From the NCBI RefSeq assembly GCF_000763805.1, contig NZ_JRKS01000007.1, positions 1-64,000 on the forward strand: a stretch of DNA of 64,000 nt, in the 5' to 3' direction. Below the pieces are notes generated by a model. It saw only the letters and a list, made by a program, of their open reading frames with translations, did not search any database and was not told the origin of the DNA. This document shows, in pieces, positions 27,180 to 42,300 of the stretch; position 1 is the first letter of the stretch; each line of letters opens with the position of its first letter. Source of the DNA: Paracoccus sphaerophysae. Lineage in GTDB: Bacteria; Pseudomonadota; Alphaproteobacteria; Rhodobacterales; Rhodobacteraceae. Made by a program: the position numbers and the translations under genes.

Positions 27180-27275
27180 AATGTCCGACCGGGGCACTTG
27201 CTGGCGGCACCCCGGAAATCCGGGGCGTTCTAGCAAAGCCGCGCAGGGGGCGCGAGGGGATTCTTTGGCTGGTCC

Positions 27276-27325
27276 CCGGGGGCTTCGCGCCCCCGGACCC
27301 CCGCGGGATATTTCCGGACAGAAGA
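27276..27325 (-). repeat. Dispersed ATATTT-hairpin element, copy 4 (inverted)
   Basis: This is the reverse complement of copy 1: stem CCGGGGGC/GCCCCCGG (27276-27283, 27289-27296) with loop TTCGC, then CCCGCGGGATATTT and GGACAGAAG. It lies between the 3' end of nnr and the tRNA-Leu gene, both on the minus strand. Confidence 0.7.
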
Positions 27326-29532
<2,207 letters not shown>

Positions 29533-29568
29533 GCCGCCCGCAAACCTCAACGCCAGCCAGGAGCCATC

Positions 29569-30981
<1,413 letters not shown>

Positions 30982-30989
30982 TCGGCAGC

Positions 30990-31017
30990 GGCGGGGCGCC
31001 TTTCGGGGCGCCCCGCC
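30990..31017 (+). terminator. Hairpin after glnA
   Basis: A perfect 11-bp stem (GGCGGGGCGCC at 30990-31000, GGCGCCCCGCC at 31007-31017) has the loop TTTCGG. No T run follows, so it may act as a 3'-end stabiliser or a weak terminator between the convergent glnA and the broken reductase gene. Confidence 0.6.
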
Positions 31018-31021
31018 AGCT

Positions 31022-32100
31022 TCATGCGTCCTCGAGCGTGGCCGAGGCCTCGTCCGCGGTGGGATAGTCGGTATAGCCCCGTGCGCCGCCGACATAGAAG
31101 GTCGAGGGGTCCGGGGCGTTCAGCGCCAGCCCGCCCCGCACCCGCGCCACCAGGTCCGGCGTCGCGATGAAGTCGCGGCCGAAGGCCACGGCGTCAGCCT
31201 CGCCCCGCTCGACCAGCCCGGCCGCGGTCTGCGGCGTCAGCCCCTCATTGGCGATGACCACGCCGCCGAACGCCTCGCGGATCGCCGGCAGCAGGCTGTC
31301 GGGGCCCGGATATTCGCGCAGGCACAGGAAGGCCACGCCGCGCTGGCGCATCGACCGGGCGACATGCGTGAACAGCGCGCGCGCGTGCTGTCGCCCATGT
31401 CGTGCGAATCGCCGCGCGGGGCCAGGTGCACGCCAACCCGGTCGGCGCCCCAGACGCCGATCACCGCGTCGGCGATCTCCTCCAGCAGCCCGACCCGGTT
31501 CTCGATCGAGCCGCCATAGCGGTCATCGCGCTGGTTGCTGCGGTCCTGCAGGAACTGGTCGATCAGATAGCCGTTGGCGGCATGGATCTCGACGCCGTCA
31601 AAGCCCGCGCGGCGGGCGTTCTCGGCCCCCTGGCGATAGGCCTCGACCAGCGCCGGGATCTCGTCCAGCGCCAGCGCGCGCGGCGTCACATAGGGCCGCT
31701 TGGGGCGCAGCAGGCTGACGTGGCCCTCGGGCTGGACCGCGCTGGGCGCGACCGGCAGGGCGCCGTCCAGCAACTCGGGGTCCGAGATGCGGCCGACGTG
31801 CCAAAGCTGCAGCATCACCAAGCCGCCGCGGTCGTGCACCGCACGGGTGGTCTCGCGCCAGCCCTCGACCTGCGCCTCGCTCCAGATGCCGGGCGTGCCG
31901 GTATAGCCCACGCCCATCGGCGTGACGCTGGTCGCCTCGGTCAGGATCAGCCCGGCCTCGGCCCGCTGGGCGTAGTATTCGGCCATCAGCGCGTTGGGCT
32001 GGCGGTCGGCGCCGGCCCGGCTGCGGGTCAGGGGGGCCATGACGATGCGGTTGCGTAGATGCAGCGCGCCGATGGTGAGGGGGTCGAACAGGGTCGGCAC
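31022..32100 (-). pseudogene. Old Yellow Enzyme-type alkene reductase, frameshifted
   Basis: The coding sequence begins at a GTG (32100) behind AAGGAG. It reads as an FMN-dependent NADH:flavin oxidoreductase of the OYE family: TLFDPLTIGALHLRNRIVMAPLTRSRA, MLQLWHVGRIS, FDGVEIHAANGYLIDQFLQ, YGGSIENRVG. After VGVHLAPRGDSHDMGD the frame breaks. The rest (LFTHVARSMRQRGVAFLCLREY to GGARGYTDYP) continues in another frame down to 31022. The break lies at ten bases of alternating CG (31376-31385). Eight bases would restore one ~358-residue frame, reading DSTRALFTHV. It could be a true pseudogene, a reversible slippage site or a sequencing error. Confidence 0.85.
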
Positions 32101-32286
32101 GTTCTTCTCCTTGGTTGTGGACAGGTTTACTTGTGACCGCGACGGGCAGCCGACAATGGCGCGCGGCGCAAGGCCGTCGCCCGCCGGGCGCAAGGCTCGG
32201 GGTTGCGCAGGCGCCCCCTCTTGCTGGCCAGCGTTGCCCCGACCGGCCCGTCCGGCTATGCCGCACTGGTTCCCAAGGAGGCCGCC

Positions 32287-33594
<1,308 letters not shown>

Positions 33595-33665
33595 GCCGGC
33601 GTTCACCAGCTGTTAGGACCCCTCTGCCAGTCTGGGCGCGGACGAATCGACTGGCGGGGGCGTGC

Positions 33666-34709
33666 ATGTTCGTGGCGACACCGGGGCTGTCACCCCGGCA
33701 AAAGGCGGCTGTGGTCGTGCGGATGATGCTGGCCGACGGCGCCGAACTGGAACTGGCGCAGCTTCCGGCCGAAATCCAGGCGCTGCTGGCGCAGGAAATG
33801 GCGGGGATGGACCTCGTCGATCGCGCCACCTGCAACGAGATCCTCACCGAATTCTGCGACCAGCTGGAACAGATCGGGGTGGCTTTTCCCGGCTCGATCG
33901 ACGGCACGCTCGATTTCCTGGGCGACCGGCTGTCATCGGACACCGCGAACCGGCTGCGGCGGCTCGCGGCGTTGAACGGCTCGGCGGACCCGTGGGACCG
34001 GGTGTCGGCGCTGACCTCGCCGCAGCTGGCCGACCTCGCGCGCGGCGAGGCGGTCGAGGTTGCCGCGGTCATGTTCTCGCGCCTGCCGGTGGCCCGCGCG
34101 TCCCAGGTCTTCGGGCTGCTCGACCCCGCGCATGCCCGCCAGATCGCCTATGCGATGTCGCTGACCGGCGGGATCGAGGCGCCGGCGCTGCGGCGCATCG
34201 GCATGGCGCTGATGCGCGCCATCGACGCCCTGCCGCAGCCCGCCATCGACACGAGGCCGGTGGAAAAGGTCGGCGCGATCCTGAACTTCGCGCCCGCCAC
34301 GACCCGCGACACGGTGCTCGCGGGGCTGGATCAGGACGATGCCGAATTCGCCGGCCGGGTCCGCAAGGCGATCTTCACCTGGGCCAACATTGCCCGCCGG
34401 ATCGACCTGCGCGACATCCCCCGCATCGTGCGCGAGGTGGACGCGGTCACGCTTTCGAAGGCGATGGCGGGCGCCACGGGCGACAACGCGGCGACGGCGG
34501 AATTCATCCTGTCGGGTCTCAGTTCCCGCCTCGCGGAAACCATGCGCGAGGATATCGAGGCGCTGGGCCGCGTCACCGCCAAGGACGCCGAAGAGGCGAT
34601 GACCGCGGTGGTGACGGTGATCCGGCGGATGGAGCAGGCGGGCGAGTTGTTCCTAATCGTGGAAAGCGAAGATGACGAGGTGACGATCCGCAGCGCCGAG
34701 ACGGGATGA
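33666..34709 (+). CDS. fliG: Flagellar motor switch protein FliG (isolated gene)
   Basis: This 347-residue FliG-like protein opens LSPRQKAAVVVRMMLADGAELELAQLP, the N-terminal domain that binds FliF. A middle armadillo-like region with repeated IARRID/IVREVDAVTLSKAM segments and a C-terminal domain follow (DIEALGRVTAKDAEEAMTAVVTVIRRMEQAGELFL). FliG couples the MS-ring to the C-ring and contacts the stator. The typical charged torque helix is hard to confirm by eye. It stands alone between purB and a non-coding repeat region, with no fliF, fliH or fliN next to it. Confidence 0.85.
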   Translation: MFVATPGLSPRQKAAVVVRMMLADGAELELAQLPAEIQALLAQEMAGMDLVDRATCNEILTEFCDQLEQIGVAFPGSIDGTLDFLGDRLSSDTANRLRRLAALNGSADPWDRVSALTSPQLADLARGEAVEVAAVMFSRLPVARASQVFGLLDPAHARQIAYAMSLTGGIEAPALRRIGMALMRAIDALPQPAIDTRPVEKVGAILNFAPATTRDTVLAGLDQDDAEFAGRVRKAIFTWANIARRIDLRDIPRIVREVDAVTLSKAMAGATGDNAATAEFILSGLSSRLAETMREDIEALGRVTAKDAEEAMTAVVTVIRRMEQAGELFLIVESEDDEVTIRSAETG

Positions 34710-35407
34710 CCGCGGCACTTCGCCGCGGCGGCAGCGGCCGGCCGTGTCCTGCCGGGCGGAGCCGGTGAAGCCGGGCAGCGTCGAGGTTGCAGCGCGGCGG
34801 GCAACGGCATGGTGTGACCCGACGGGCGGAGAAGGTGAGGTCGGGCAGGCGCCGAGGCTGCGGCGCAGTTGGCAGCGGCATGTTGCGAACCGCCGGGGCA
34901 GAGCAGGTGAGGTGGGACAGGTGCCGAGCTTGCGGCGCGGTGGCAGCAGCATGCTGTGTGGCGCTTGGGCAGAGCACGTTGGGGTAGGCCAGCCCCGAGA
35001 TTGCGGCGCGGTGGGCCGCGGCCTGCGCTATCCTGCAAGGGCGGAAGCCTCACAGGTGGGGAATTGGCGACGTGGCGCAGCGCCGAGTCTGTGCCTCCCG
35101 CCGGTCGGCGGTGGGAATCGCCAAGAGGGCAAAACCGCGCGCCTGGCCGAGCGGGCGGAGATGGCCCAGGGCGACATCCCGGCGGGGCGACGTGCTTCGC
35201 AAAGCTTGCGCCCAGCTGCGCAACCCGGGGCACTGCGGGCCGGGACGCGTCGCCTTCGCTCACTTGCTCATAACCCGCGGATCGGCGGGCGACCCGGCAA
35301 CCGTGCGCAGGGACCAAGACAGGCCCTCGACCGTCCGGCGGCCCGCGCCGGCTTGCGCCCGCCTTCCCCGGCTGGGTAACAAGAGCGCACCGATCCAGGG
35401 GACCTCC
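34710..35407. other. ~700-bp region without a convincing gene
   Basis: Between fliG and the small membrane-protein gene I see no believable coding sequence. Open frames exist on both strands, but their products are Arg/Pro/Ala-rich and change frame with each repeat unit. The left half holds a ~71-bp tandem repeat. The right half (about 35110-35390) shows no recognisable feature. Confidence 0.6.
34754..35060 (+). repeat. ~71-bp imperfect tandem repeat, four to five units
   Basis: Units begin with GGGCGGAG or GGGCAGAG at 34754, 34824, 34896, 34967 and, weakly, 35039 (spacings 70, 72, 71, 72). Within each of the first four lie a GAG/GAT-TTGC or CTGC block followed by a GCGGCGC-like core. Units two and three are the most alike. 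The period is not a multiple of three, which argues against a protein repeat. Copy number and divergence suggest an old array that has decayed. Confidence 0.7.
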
Positions 35408-35551
35408 ATGACCAACAGTATCGCCTTTGTGCTGGCTGCGCTGATCGTCGCCCTCCTGGTGTTGGACGCGACGGTGCTGCATTGGGACATCCCGATCATG
35501 GTCGGGCGCGAGATGCTGCACCTGATCGAATGGGTGAGCTTCTGGCGCTAG
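35408..35551 (+). CDS. Small single-span membrane protein (47 residues)
   Basis: A 47-residue protein begins [20 protein letters not shown], one clear membrane helix (about residues 4-20), followed by a short amphipathic segment with several Trp (HWD, EWVSFWR). A GGGGA lies five bases before the ATG. I recall similar small proteins upstream of gap in Rhodobacteraceae, but I know no function. It lies 287 bases before gap on the same strand. Confidence 0.7.
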   Translation: MTNSIAFVLAALIVALLVLDATVLHWDIPIMVGREMLHLIEWVSFWR

Positions 35552-35838
35552 CCGGGCGGGCGGCGCGACTTGTCTCGCGCAGAGCGCAGCCAGCGACGCA
35601 GTCTCGCTGGCGGGTGCCGGCTCTCCGCTCAACCCCAAGCGGGCATCGCAGCACTTCCCGTCGAGCCGCCGCTGCCCCCCCACCCGGTGGCCCCCGCGAG
35701 CTCCCGCGCGGACCATCACCGACCGGCCTGACGGGTTCAGGCAGCGGCCGCCAGCCCGAACCGGCCGAAGGCCGCATTGCATTTCCCGCCCCGTTTCGGC
35801 AGGAGAGCCCCGGGCACGACCAATGGCTGGAGGATTTC

Positions 35839-36840
<1,002 letters not shown>

Positions 36841-36870
36841 GCCGGCCGAGCGGCCGTGCGACCGATGCGA

Positions 36871-36900
36871 AAAGGGCGGCCCCCCAGGGCCGCCCTTTTT
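36871..36900 (+). terminator. Rho-independent terminator after gap
   Basis: A perfect 12-bp stem (AAAGGGCGGCCC at 36871-36882, GGGCCGCCCTTT at 36887-36898) has a 4-base CCCA loop followed by further T residues. It ends the gap transcript and faces the convergent small gene. Confidence 0.9.
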
Positions 36901-36955
36901 CACCTGCCCGCAGCGATCCGCGGGCCTTGCGCCTCGTCGCTGACGCGCCCGGCGT

Positions 36956-37258
36956 TCAGTGGCGGCTCAGCCGGCGCGCATTGACCCGCGTGCGGCGGCC
37001 ATAAGGCTTCATCGCTGCGGCGAGGATCTCGTCCGCCCGCGCCCCGCTGGCCGCCGACCGGAAGGCCGCGCCCATCGCCTCGCGCGCGGCATCGCCCTTT
37101 TCGGCCACCATGCGATAGTTTTCGCCCTTGTGCTGGGGCATCACGCCCATCAGGCCCGCCATGCGCATGGTCATGACATACTGAGCCTCGGCCCCCATGC
37201 GCATCATGTCGGTCCACAGCCGCATGCAGCTGAACGGGTCCACCATCATCGTATTCAT
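36956..37258 (-). CDS. Met-rich small protein of the Rhodobacteraceae 'antifreeze' annotation family
   Basis: This 100-residue protein starts [22 protein letters not shown]. It is strikingly Met-rich in its first half and ends in a basic [17 protein letters not shown]. In Rhodobacteraceae, similar proteins with a C-terminal ARRLS motif are auto-labelled 'antifreeze protein', which I regard as unsupported. The helical, Met-rich build resembles phasin-like or small helical adaptors. The start at 37258 is chosen because AAAGGAATGTGAG precedes it. A longer frame upstream lacks support. Confidence 0.7.
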   Translation of the reverse strand: MNTMMVDPFSCMRLWTDMMRMGAEAQYVMTMRMAGLMGVMPQHKGENYRMVAEKGDAAREAMGAAFRSAASGARADEILAAAMKPYGRRTRVNARRLSRH

Positions 37259-37403
37259 CTCACATTCCTTTCCGAGAATGCTGCGACGCAGAAACTCGGT
37301 GTGCACCCGGACAGTTTCAATGCCAACCCCGACTTTTCGACAGATCGGCGTATCGGAAGGCAGCGGCTGGATAACGCCGCCCGGATCGTTATAGACGCAA
37401 GTC

Positions 37404-38453
37404 ATGAAGAATTCGCTGACGCTCCGCCGGCCCGACGACTGGCACCTGCACCTGCGCGACCAGCAAATGCTGGCCTCGGTGGCCCCGCATTCGGCCCGTC
37501 TGGGCCGCGCGATCATCATGCCGAACCTGGTCCCGCCGGTGGTCACCGGGGCCCAGGCTGCCGCCTATCGGGCGCGGATCGCGACCGCCCTGCCCCCCGA
37601 CGCGACGTTGCGTCCGTTGATGACGCTGTATCTGACCGAAGCCACCGATCCCGCCGACGTGGTTGCCGCGCATCGCGACGGGATCATCGCCGCGGTCAAG
37701 CTGTATCCGGCCGGCGCCACCACCAACTCCGATTCGGGCGTGCGCGATTTCGACCGCGTCCGCGGCGTGCTCGAGGCGATGGCCGAGGCCGGCATCCCGC
37801 TGTGCGTGCATGGCGAGGTCACCGATCCCGCCGTGGACATCTTCGACCGCGAGGCGGTGTTCATCGACCGGGTGCTGGACCCCGTCCGCCGGGCCACCCC
37901 CGGCCTGCGCGTGGTGATGGAACACATCACTACCCGCGACGGCGTGGACTATGTCCGGCACGGCGGCGACGACATCGGCGGCACGATCACCACCCACCAC
38001 CTGGTCATCAACCGCAACCACATCCTCGCCGGCGGCATCCGCCCGCATTACTACTGCCTGCCCGTCGCAAAGCGCGAGACGCACCGGCTGGCGCTGGTCG
38101 AGGCCGCGACCTCCGGCGAGGCGCGGTTCTTTGCCGGCACCGACAGCGCGCCGCATCCCGACCACGCCAAGGAATCCGCCTGCGGCTGCGCGGGATGCTT
38201 CACCGCGCCGAACTGGCTGCAGATCACCGCGCAGCTCTTCGACGACGCGGGCGCCCTGTCGCGGCTGGAAGGCTTCGTCAGCCGCAACGGCGCCGCCTTC
38301 TACGGCCTGGCGCCGAACGAGGACCGCATCCGCCTGGTGCGCCGCGACGCCCCGGCCCGCTGGCCGGCCCGGATCGCCGCCGGGGACGAGACGGTCACGG
38401 TCTTCGATCCCGGCTTTCCGATTCACTGGCACATCGACGAGTACGCCGCATGA
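37404..38453 (+). CDS. pyrC: Dihydroorotase (PyrC, class II)
   Basis: PyrC cyclises carbamoyl-aspartate to dihydroorotate in pyrimidine synthesis. The 349-residue chain has metal-binding His14 and His16 (DDWHLHLRD), the carboxylated Lys in [15 protein letters not shown] (near residue 97), His ligands in LCVHGE and MEHITT, and the Asp in [10 protein letters not shown]. This is the shorter, catalytically complete E. coli-like class. Its stop overlaps the pyrE ATG by 4 bases. Confidence 0.96.
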   Translation: MKNSLTLRRPDDWHLHLRDQQMLASVAPHSARLGRAIIMPNLVPPVVTGAQAAAYRARIATALPPDATLRPLMTLYLTEATDPADVVAAHRDGIIAAVKLYPAGATTNSDSGVRDFDRVRGVLEAMAEAGIPLCVHGEVTDPAVDIFDREAVFIDRVLDPVRRATPGLRVVMEHITTRDGVDYVRHGGDDIGGTITTHHLVINRNHILAGGIRPHYYCLPVAKRETHRLALVEAATSGEARFFAGTDSAPHPDHAKESACGCAGCFTAPNWLQITAQLFDDAGALSRLEGFVSRNGAAFYGLAPNEDRIRLVRRDAPARWPARIAAGDETVTVFDPGFPIHWHIDEYAA

Positions 38454-39121
38454 CCCTGCCCTTTCCCCCCGCCGACGAGATCCCCCGCCTGACCGCCCGG
38501 ATGCTGCTGGAAATCCAGGCGGTGCATTTCAATGCCGCCGAGCCCTACACCTATGCCTCGGGGCTGAAGGGGCCGACCTACATCGACTGCCGCAAGCTGA
38601 TTTCCTATCCGCGCATCCGCGGCACGCTGATGGATTTCCTGGCCGCGACGGTCTGCCGGAACGCCGGGTTCGAGGCCTTCGACAACGTCGCCGGCGGCGA
38701 GACCGCGGGCATCCCCTTCGCTGCCTTCATGGCCGAGCGGCTGGGGCTTCCGATGACCTATGTCCGCAAGAAACCCAAGGGCTATGGCCGCAACGCCCGC
38801 ATCGAGGGCGCCATGACCGAGGGCCAGCGGGTGCTGCTGGTCGAGGACCTGACCACCGATGGCGGCTCGAAACTGTCCTTCGTCGATGCGATCCGCGAGA
38901 CGGGGGCCAGCTGCGCCCACACCGCGGTCGTGTTCTATTACGGCATCTTCCCGGAAACCACGCAGCGGCTGGCCGATCACGGCGTCACCCTGCACCACCT
39001 GTGCACCTGGTGGGACGTCCTGGCCGAGGCCCGCGCGCAGGGCAGCTTTGACGCTGCGACCCTCGCCGAGGTCGAGGCGTTCCTGGGCGATCCGCGCGGC
39101 TGGCAGGCCGCTCATCCCTAG
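38450..39121 (+). CDS. pyrE: Orotate phosphoribosyltransferase
   Basis: PyrE attaches ribose-5-phosphate from PRPP to orotate, the step after dihydroorotate oxidation. The 223-residue protein shows [25 protein letters not shown] near the start, the loop [17 protein letters not shown] and the PRPP-binding [14 protein letters not shown]. It is translationally coupled to pyrC (ATGA). Confidence 0.95.
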   Translation: MTLPFPPADEIPRLTARMLLEIQAVHFNAAEPYTYASGLKGPTYIDCRKLISYPRIRGTLMDFLAATVCRNAGFEAFDNVAGGETAGIPFAAFMAERLGLPMTYVRKKPKGYGRNARIEGAMTEGQRVLLVEDLTTDGGSKLSFVDAIRETGASCAHTAVVFYYGIFPETTQRLADHGVTLHHLCTWWDVLAEARAQGSFDAATLAEVEAFLGDPRGWQAAHP

Positions 39122-39241
39122 GCTGCTCACAGGTTTTCCACAAAGCCGCCCCCCGCTAATTCACGGCCCCCTCGTTCGCGGCCGTGGACCCCTGCCCCGG
39201 GGCGTGAGATAACCTTGCGACCCGACTCGAAGGACCACGCA

Positions 39242-40735
39242 ATGACCGAGCTTCGCGCGCTCGAGCCGCGGCTTCCCGCTGCGGCAGCGGATACCGATTC
39301 CCTGTCCGTTCCGTTCTCGATCGAGGCCGAACAGCAGTTGCTGGGCGCGCTGCTGACCAACAACGACGTGTTCGATTCGGTGACCCGGCTGGTCCGGGGC
39401 GAACATTTCTATGACCCCGTGCATCGCCGCATCTTCGATCTGTGCGCGGAACGGATCACCCGCAACGCGCTCGCGTCCCCGGTGACGATCAAGGCGTTCA
39501 TGGAACATGACGCCGGGCTCAAGGAACTGGGCGGGCCGGCCTATCTGGCGCGGCTGGCCGGGGCGGCGGTGTCGTCCTATGCGGCGCGGGACTATGCGCG
39601 GATGATCCGCGAATTTGCGCTGCGCCGGGAACTGATCACGCTGGGCCAGGACATCGCCGGGCGCGCCTCGACCGTGGCCATCGACGACGATGCCGAGGAA
39701 CAGATCAAGGCCGCCGAACAGACGCTGTACAAGCTGGGCGAACAGGGCGTCGCCGAACGCGGCTTCCAGTCCTTCCTGCAGGCGGTGACCGGCGCCGTGC
39801 AGGCCGCCAACGCCGCCTATGCGCGCGATGGCGGGCTGTCGGGGATTTCCACCGGGCTGGTCGATCTGGACGGCAAGCTGGGCGGGCTGAACAAGTCCGA
39901 TCTCATCATCCTCGCTGGCCGGCCCTCGATGGGCAAGACGTCTCTGGCGACCAACATCGCCTTCAACGTCGCCAAGGCGCACCGGATGGGCGATCTGCCC
40001 GACGGCACCCGCGGCACCGTGGATGGCGGCGTCGTGGGGTTCTTTTCGCTGGAAATGTCGGCCGAGCAGCTGGCTGCCCGGATCCTGTCCGAAGCCTCGG
40101 AGGTGCCCAGCGAACTGATCCGCCGCGGCGACATGAGCGAGGACGAATTCCGCCGCTTCGTAGATGCCGCGCACGACCTGCAGAACTGCCCGCTCTATAT
40201 CGACGACACCCCGGCGCTGCCGATCAACCAGCTGGCCGCGCGGGCCCGCAAGCTCAAGCGCACGATGGGGCTGGACCTGCTGATCGTGGACTATCTGCAG
40301 CTGCTGCGTGCGGCATCTGCCAAGGACAGCCGGGTGAACGAGGTCAGCGAGATCACCCAGGGCCTCAAGGCCGTCGCCAAGGAACTGAACATCCCCGTCA
40401 TCGCCCTGTCGCAGCTGTCGCGTCAGGTCGAGAACCGCGAGGACAAGCGCCCGCAGCTGTCCGACCTGCGCGAATCCGGCTCGATCGAGCAGGACGCCGA
40501 CATCGTGATGTTCGTCTTCCGCGAGGAATACTACAAGGAACGCGAGAAGCCCGCCGACCATGAGCTCGACAAGATGGCCACCTGGCAGCAGACGATGGAG
40601 CAGGTCCACGGCAAGGCCGAGGTCATCATCGGCAAGCAGCGGCACGGCCCCATCGGCACCGTCGAGCTGAGCTTCGAGGGGCGCTTCACCCGCTTTGGCA
40701 ACCTCGTCCGGCACCAGATCCAGCAATGGGGCTGA
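39242..40735 (+). CDS. dnaB: Replicative DNA helicase DnaB
   Basis: DnaB unwinds DNA at the replication fork as a hexameric ring. The 497-residue protein has the N-terminal domain (PFSIEAEQQLLGALLTNND), a linker, and the RecA-like motor with Walker A GRPSMGKTS (about residues 220-228), Walker B LLIVDYLQLL and the conserved IALSQLSRQVENR. The start at 39242 (MTELRALE) is preferred over a frame nine codons longer, on the basis of family N-termini. The stop lies ten bases inside the next gene. Confidence 0.96.
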   Translation: MTELRALEPRLPAAAADTDSLSVPFSIEAEQQLLGALLTNNDVFDSVTRLVRGEHFYDPVHRRIFDLCAERITRNALASPVTIKAFMEHDAGLKELGGPAYLARLAGAAVSSYAARDYARMIREFALRRELITLGQDIAGRASTVAIDDDAEEQIKAAEQTLYKLGEQGVAERGFQSFLQAVTGAVQAANAAYARDGGLSGISTGLVDLDGKLGGLNKSDLIILAGRPSMGKTSLATNIAFNVAKAHRMGDLPDGTRGTVDGGVVGFFSLEMSAEQLAARILSEASEVPSELIRRGDMSEDEFRRFVDAAHDLQNCPLYIDDTPALPINQLAARARKLKRTMGLDLLIVDYLQLLRAASAKDSRVNEVSEITQGLKAVAKELNIPVIALSQLSRQVENREDKRPQLSDLRESGSIEQDADIVMFVFREEYYKEREKPADHELDKMATWQQTMEQVHGKAEVIIGKQRHGPIGTVELSFEGRFTRFGNLVRHQIQQWG

Positions 40736-41082
40736 ACCTGCCGGTCCCGGCCCTGACCATCGGCCTGCTGATCGCGTCCAACGTCTTCATGACGGTGGCG
40801 TGGTACGGGCACCTGAAATTCAAGTCGGCGCCGCTGCTGACGGTGATCCTGGTCAGCTGGGCGATCGCCTTCTTCGAATACGTGCTGCAGGTGCCCGCCA
40901 ACCGCATCGGCCACGGGCATTTCAGCGCCGCCCAGTTGAAGACCATCCAGGAGGTCATCAGCCTGACCGTATTCGCCGGGTTTTCCTGGCTGTATCTGGG
41001 CGAGCGACTGGGCTGGCAGCACGCGGTCGGGTTCGGGCTGATCTGCGCGGGGGCATGGTTTGTCTTTCACGACTGGGGCTAG
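40726..41082 (+). CDS. DMT-superfamily small membrane protein (DUF486)
   Basis: A 118-residue protein with four membrane helices. It begins LPVPALTIGLLIASNVFMTVAWYGHLKFK and includes FFEYVLQVPANRIGHGHFSAAQLKTIQEVI and a final GFGLICAGAWFVFHDWG, matching the DUF486 family. The substrate is unknown. It overlaps the end of dnaB by 10 bases, in another frame, and the following MFS gene by 23 bases. Confidence 0.88.
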   Translation: MGLNLPVPALTIGLLIASNVFMTVAWYGHLKFKSAPLLTVILVSWAIAFFEYVLQVPANRIGHGHFSAAQLKTIQEVISLTVFAGFSWLYLGERLGWQHAVGFGLICAGAWFVFHDWG

Positions 41083-42247
41083 GACCGCGCCCCATATCCT
41101 GACGCTGGTCGTGCTGTCGGGGCTGGGCGCGCTGTCGATGAACGTGTTCCTGCCTTCGCTGCCCGGCATGGCCCGGGATTTCGGCGTTGATTACGCGCTG
41201 ATGCAGCTGTCGGTGACCAGCTACCTCGCGGCTTCGGCGCTGGTGCAGCTGGCCGCGGGGCCGATTTCGGACCGCTATGGCCGCCGGCCGGTCATGCTCG
41301 CCGGGCTGGGGCTGTTTCTGGCAGCGACCTTGGGGACCCTGCTCGCGCCGACCGCGCAGTGGTTCCTCGCCTTCCGCATGGCGCAGGCGGCGGTGGCCAC
41401 CTGCCTCGTGCTGTCGCGTGCGGTGGTGCGCGACACGGTCGAGGGGCCCGCCGCTGCAAGCCGCATCGGCTATGTCACGATGGGCATGTCGGTGATCCCG
41501 ATGATGGCCCCGGTGCTGGGCGGCATTCTGGACGAGACCTTCGGCTGGCGGGCCAACTTCTCGCTGCTGCTGATCGCCGGCGCGGCCGCATTTGTGCTTG
41601 CCTGGGTCGACCTGGGCGAGACCGGCAAGGGAGGCCTGCCGATGCGCGCGCAGCTGCGCGGCTATCCGGTGCTGGCGCGGTCGCTGCCCTTCTGGGGCTA
41701 TGCGCTGTCGGCGACCTTCACCTCGGGGACGTTCTTCGCCTATCTCGGCGGCGCGCCCTTCGTGGGCGAGACGGTGTTCGGGCTGGGGCCGGTCGAGGTC
41801 GGCTACTGGTTCATGGCGCCCTCGATCGGCTATCTGGCCGGCAATTTCCTGTCCGGCCGCTATGCCGCGCGGATCGGCATGGACCGGATGATCGTCGCCG
41901 GGTCGATCCTGTCGCTGGTGGCCCTCGGCGTCGCGGTGCTGGCCGACCTGGCCGGCGCGATCCGCCCGGCGGTGTTCTTTGGCGCCGTCGCCCTGACCGG
42001 GGCGGGCAACGGGATCGTGCTGCCCAGCGCCAATGCCGGGATGATGAGCGTCCGGCCGGAACTCGCCGGCACCGCCTCGGGCCTTGGCGGCGCGATGGCG
42101 GTGGCGGGCGGGGCGGCGCTGGCGGCGCTGGCCGGGGTGTTCCTCGTGCCCGGCGCCGGCGCCCTGCCGCTGCTGCTGATCATGGCGCTGTCGGCGGCGG
42201 TGGCGCTGGCCGCCGCGATTGCCCTGCGCACCGCCCCCGCGCGCTGA
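41060..42247 (+). CDS. MFS transporter, Bcr/CflA-like drug efflux family
   Basis: This 395-residue protein has about twelve membrane helices with the MFS motif GPISDRYGRRPVMLAGL after helix 2 and an LSRAVVRDT segment near helix 4, typical of Bcr/CflA proton-driven efflux. The N-terminus is uncertain. No ATG fits, and the start given is a TTG at 41060 that overlaps the preceding gene by 23 bases. A later GTG near 41108 would cut into helix 1. The substrate is unknown. Confidence 0.85.
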   Translation: MSFTTGARTAPHILTLVVLSGLGALSMNVFLPSLPGMARDFGVDYALMQLSVTSYLAASALVQLAAGPISDRYGRRPVMLAGLGLFLAATLGTLLAPTAQWFLAFRMAQAAVATCLVLSRAVVRDTVEGPAAASRIGYVTMGMSVIPMMAPVLGGILDETFGWRANFSLLLIAGAAAFVLAWVDLGETGKGGLPMRAQLRGYPVLARSLPFWGYALSATFTSGTFFAYLGGAPFVGETVFGLGPVEVGYWFMAPSIGYLAGNFLSGRYAARIGMDRMIVAGSILSLVALGVAVLADLAGAIRPAVFFGAVALTGAGNGIVLPSANAGMMSVRPELAGTASGLGGAMAVAGGAALAALAGVFLVPGAGALPLLLIMALSAAVALAAAIALRTAPAR

Positions 42248-42265
42248 GGTCCCTTGCATCTTGCG

Positions 42266-42300
42266 ACATTGCTTGCTGCAATTTGCAAAGTTAGCAGCAG
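42266..42300 (+). promoter_or_regulatory. Candidate operator of the ScfR-type regulator
   Basis: Upstream of the regulator gene the stretch contains TGCAATTTGCAAAG nested in an imperfect inverted repeat (GCTGC ... GCAGC). RamB-type regulators of this family bind sites with a TTTGCAAA-like core, so autoregulation is plausible. This is a pattern match only. Confidence 0.4.

Noticed and set aside
34754-35060. CRISPR-like array
   Set aside because: Units abut without unique spacers, are imperfect, and no cas genes are near.
34744-35379. Possible gene with repeated peptides in the region after fliG
   Set aside because: The ~71-bp unit is not a multiple of three, so each unit would change frame. 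The peptide similarity is not kept from unit to unit.
35552-35838. Possible leader RNA or gene in the 287-base gap before gap
   Set aside because: No stable conserved fold or open frame with a start signal could be recognised by eye.
37259-37546. Longer N-terminal extension of the Met-rich small protein
   Set aside because: Codons upstream of 37258 look untranslated, and a good ribosome-binding site sits right before 37258.
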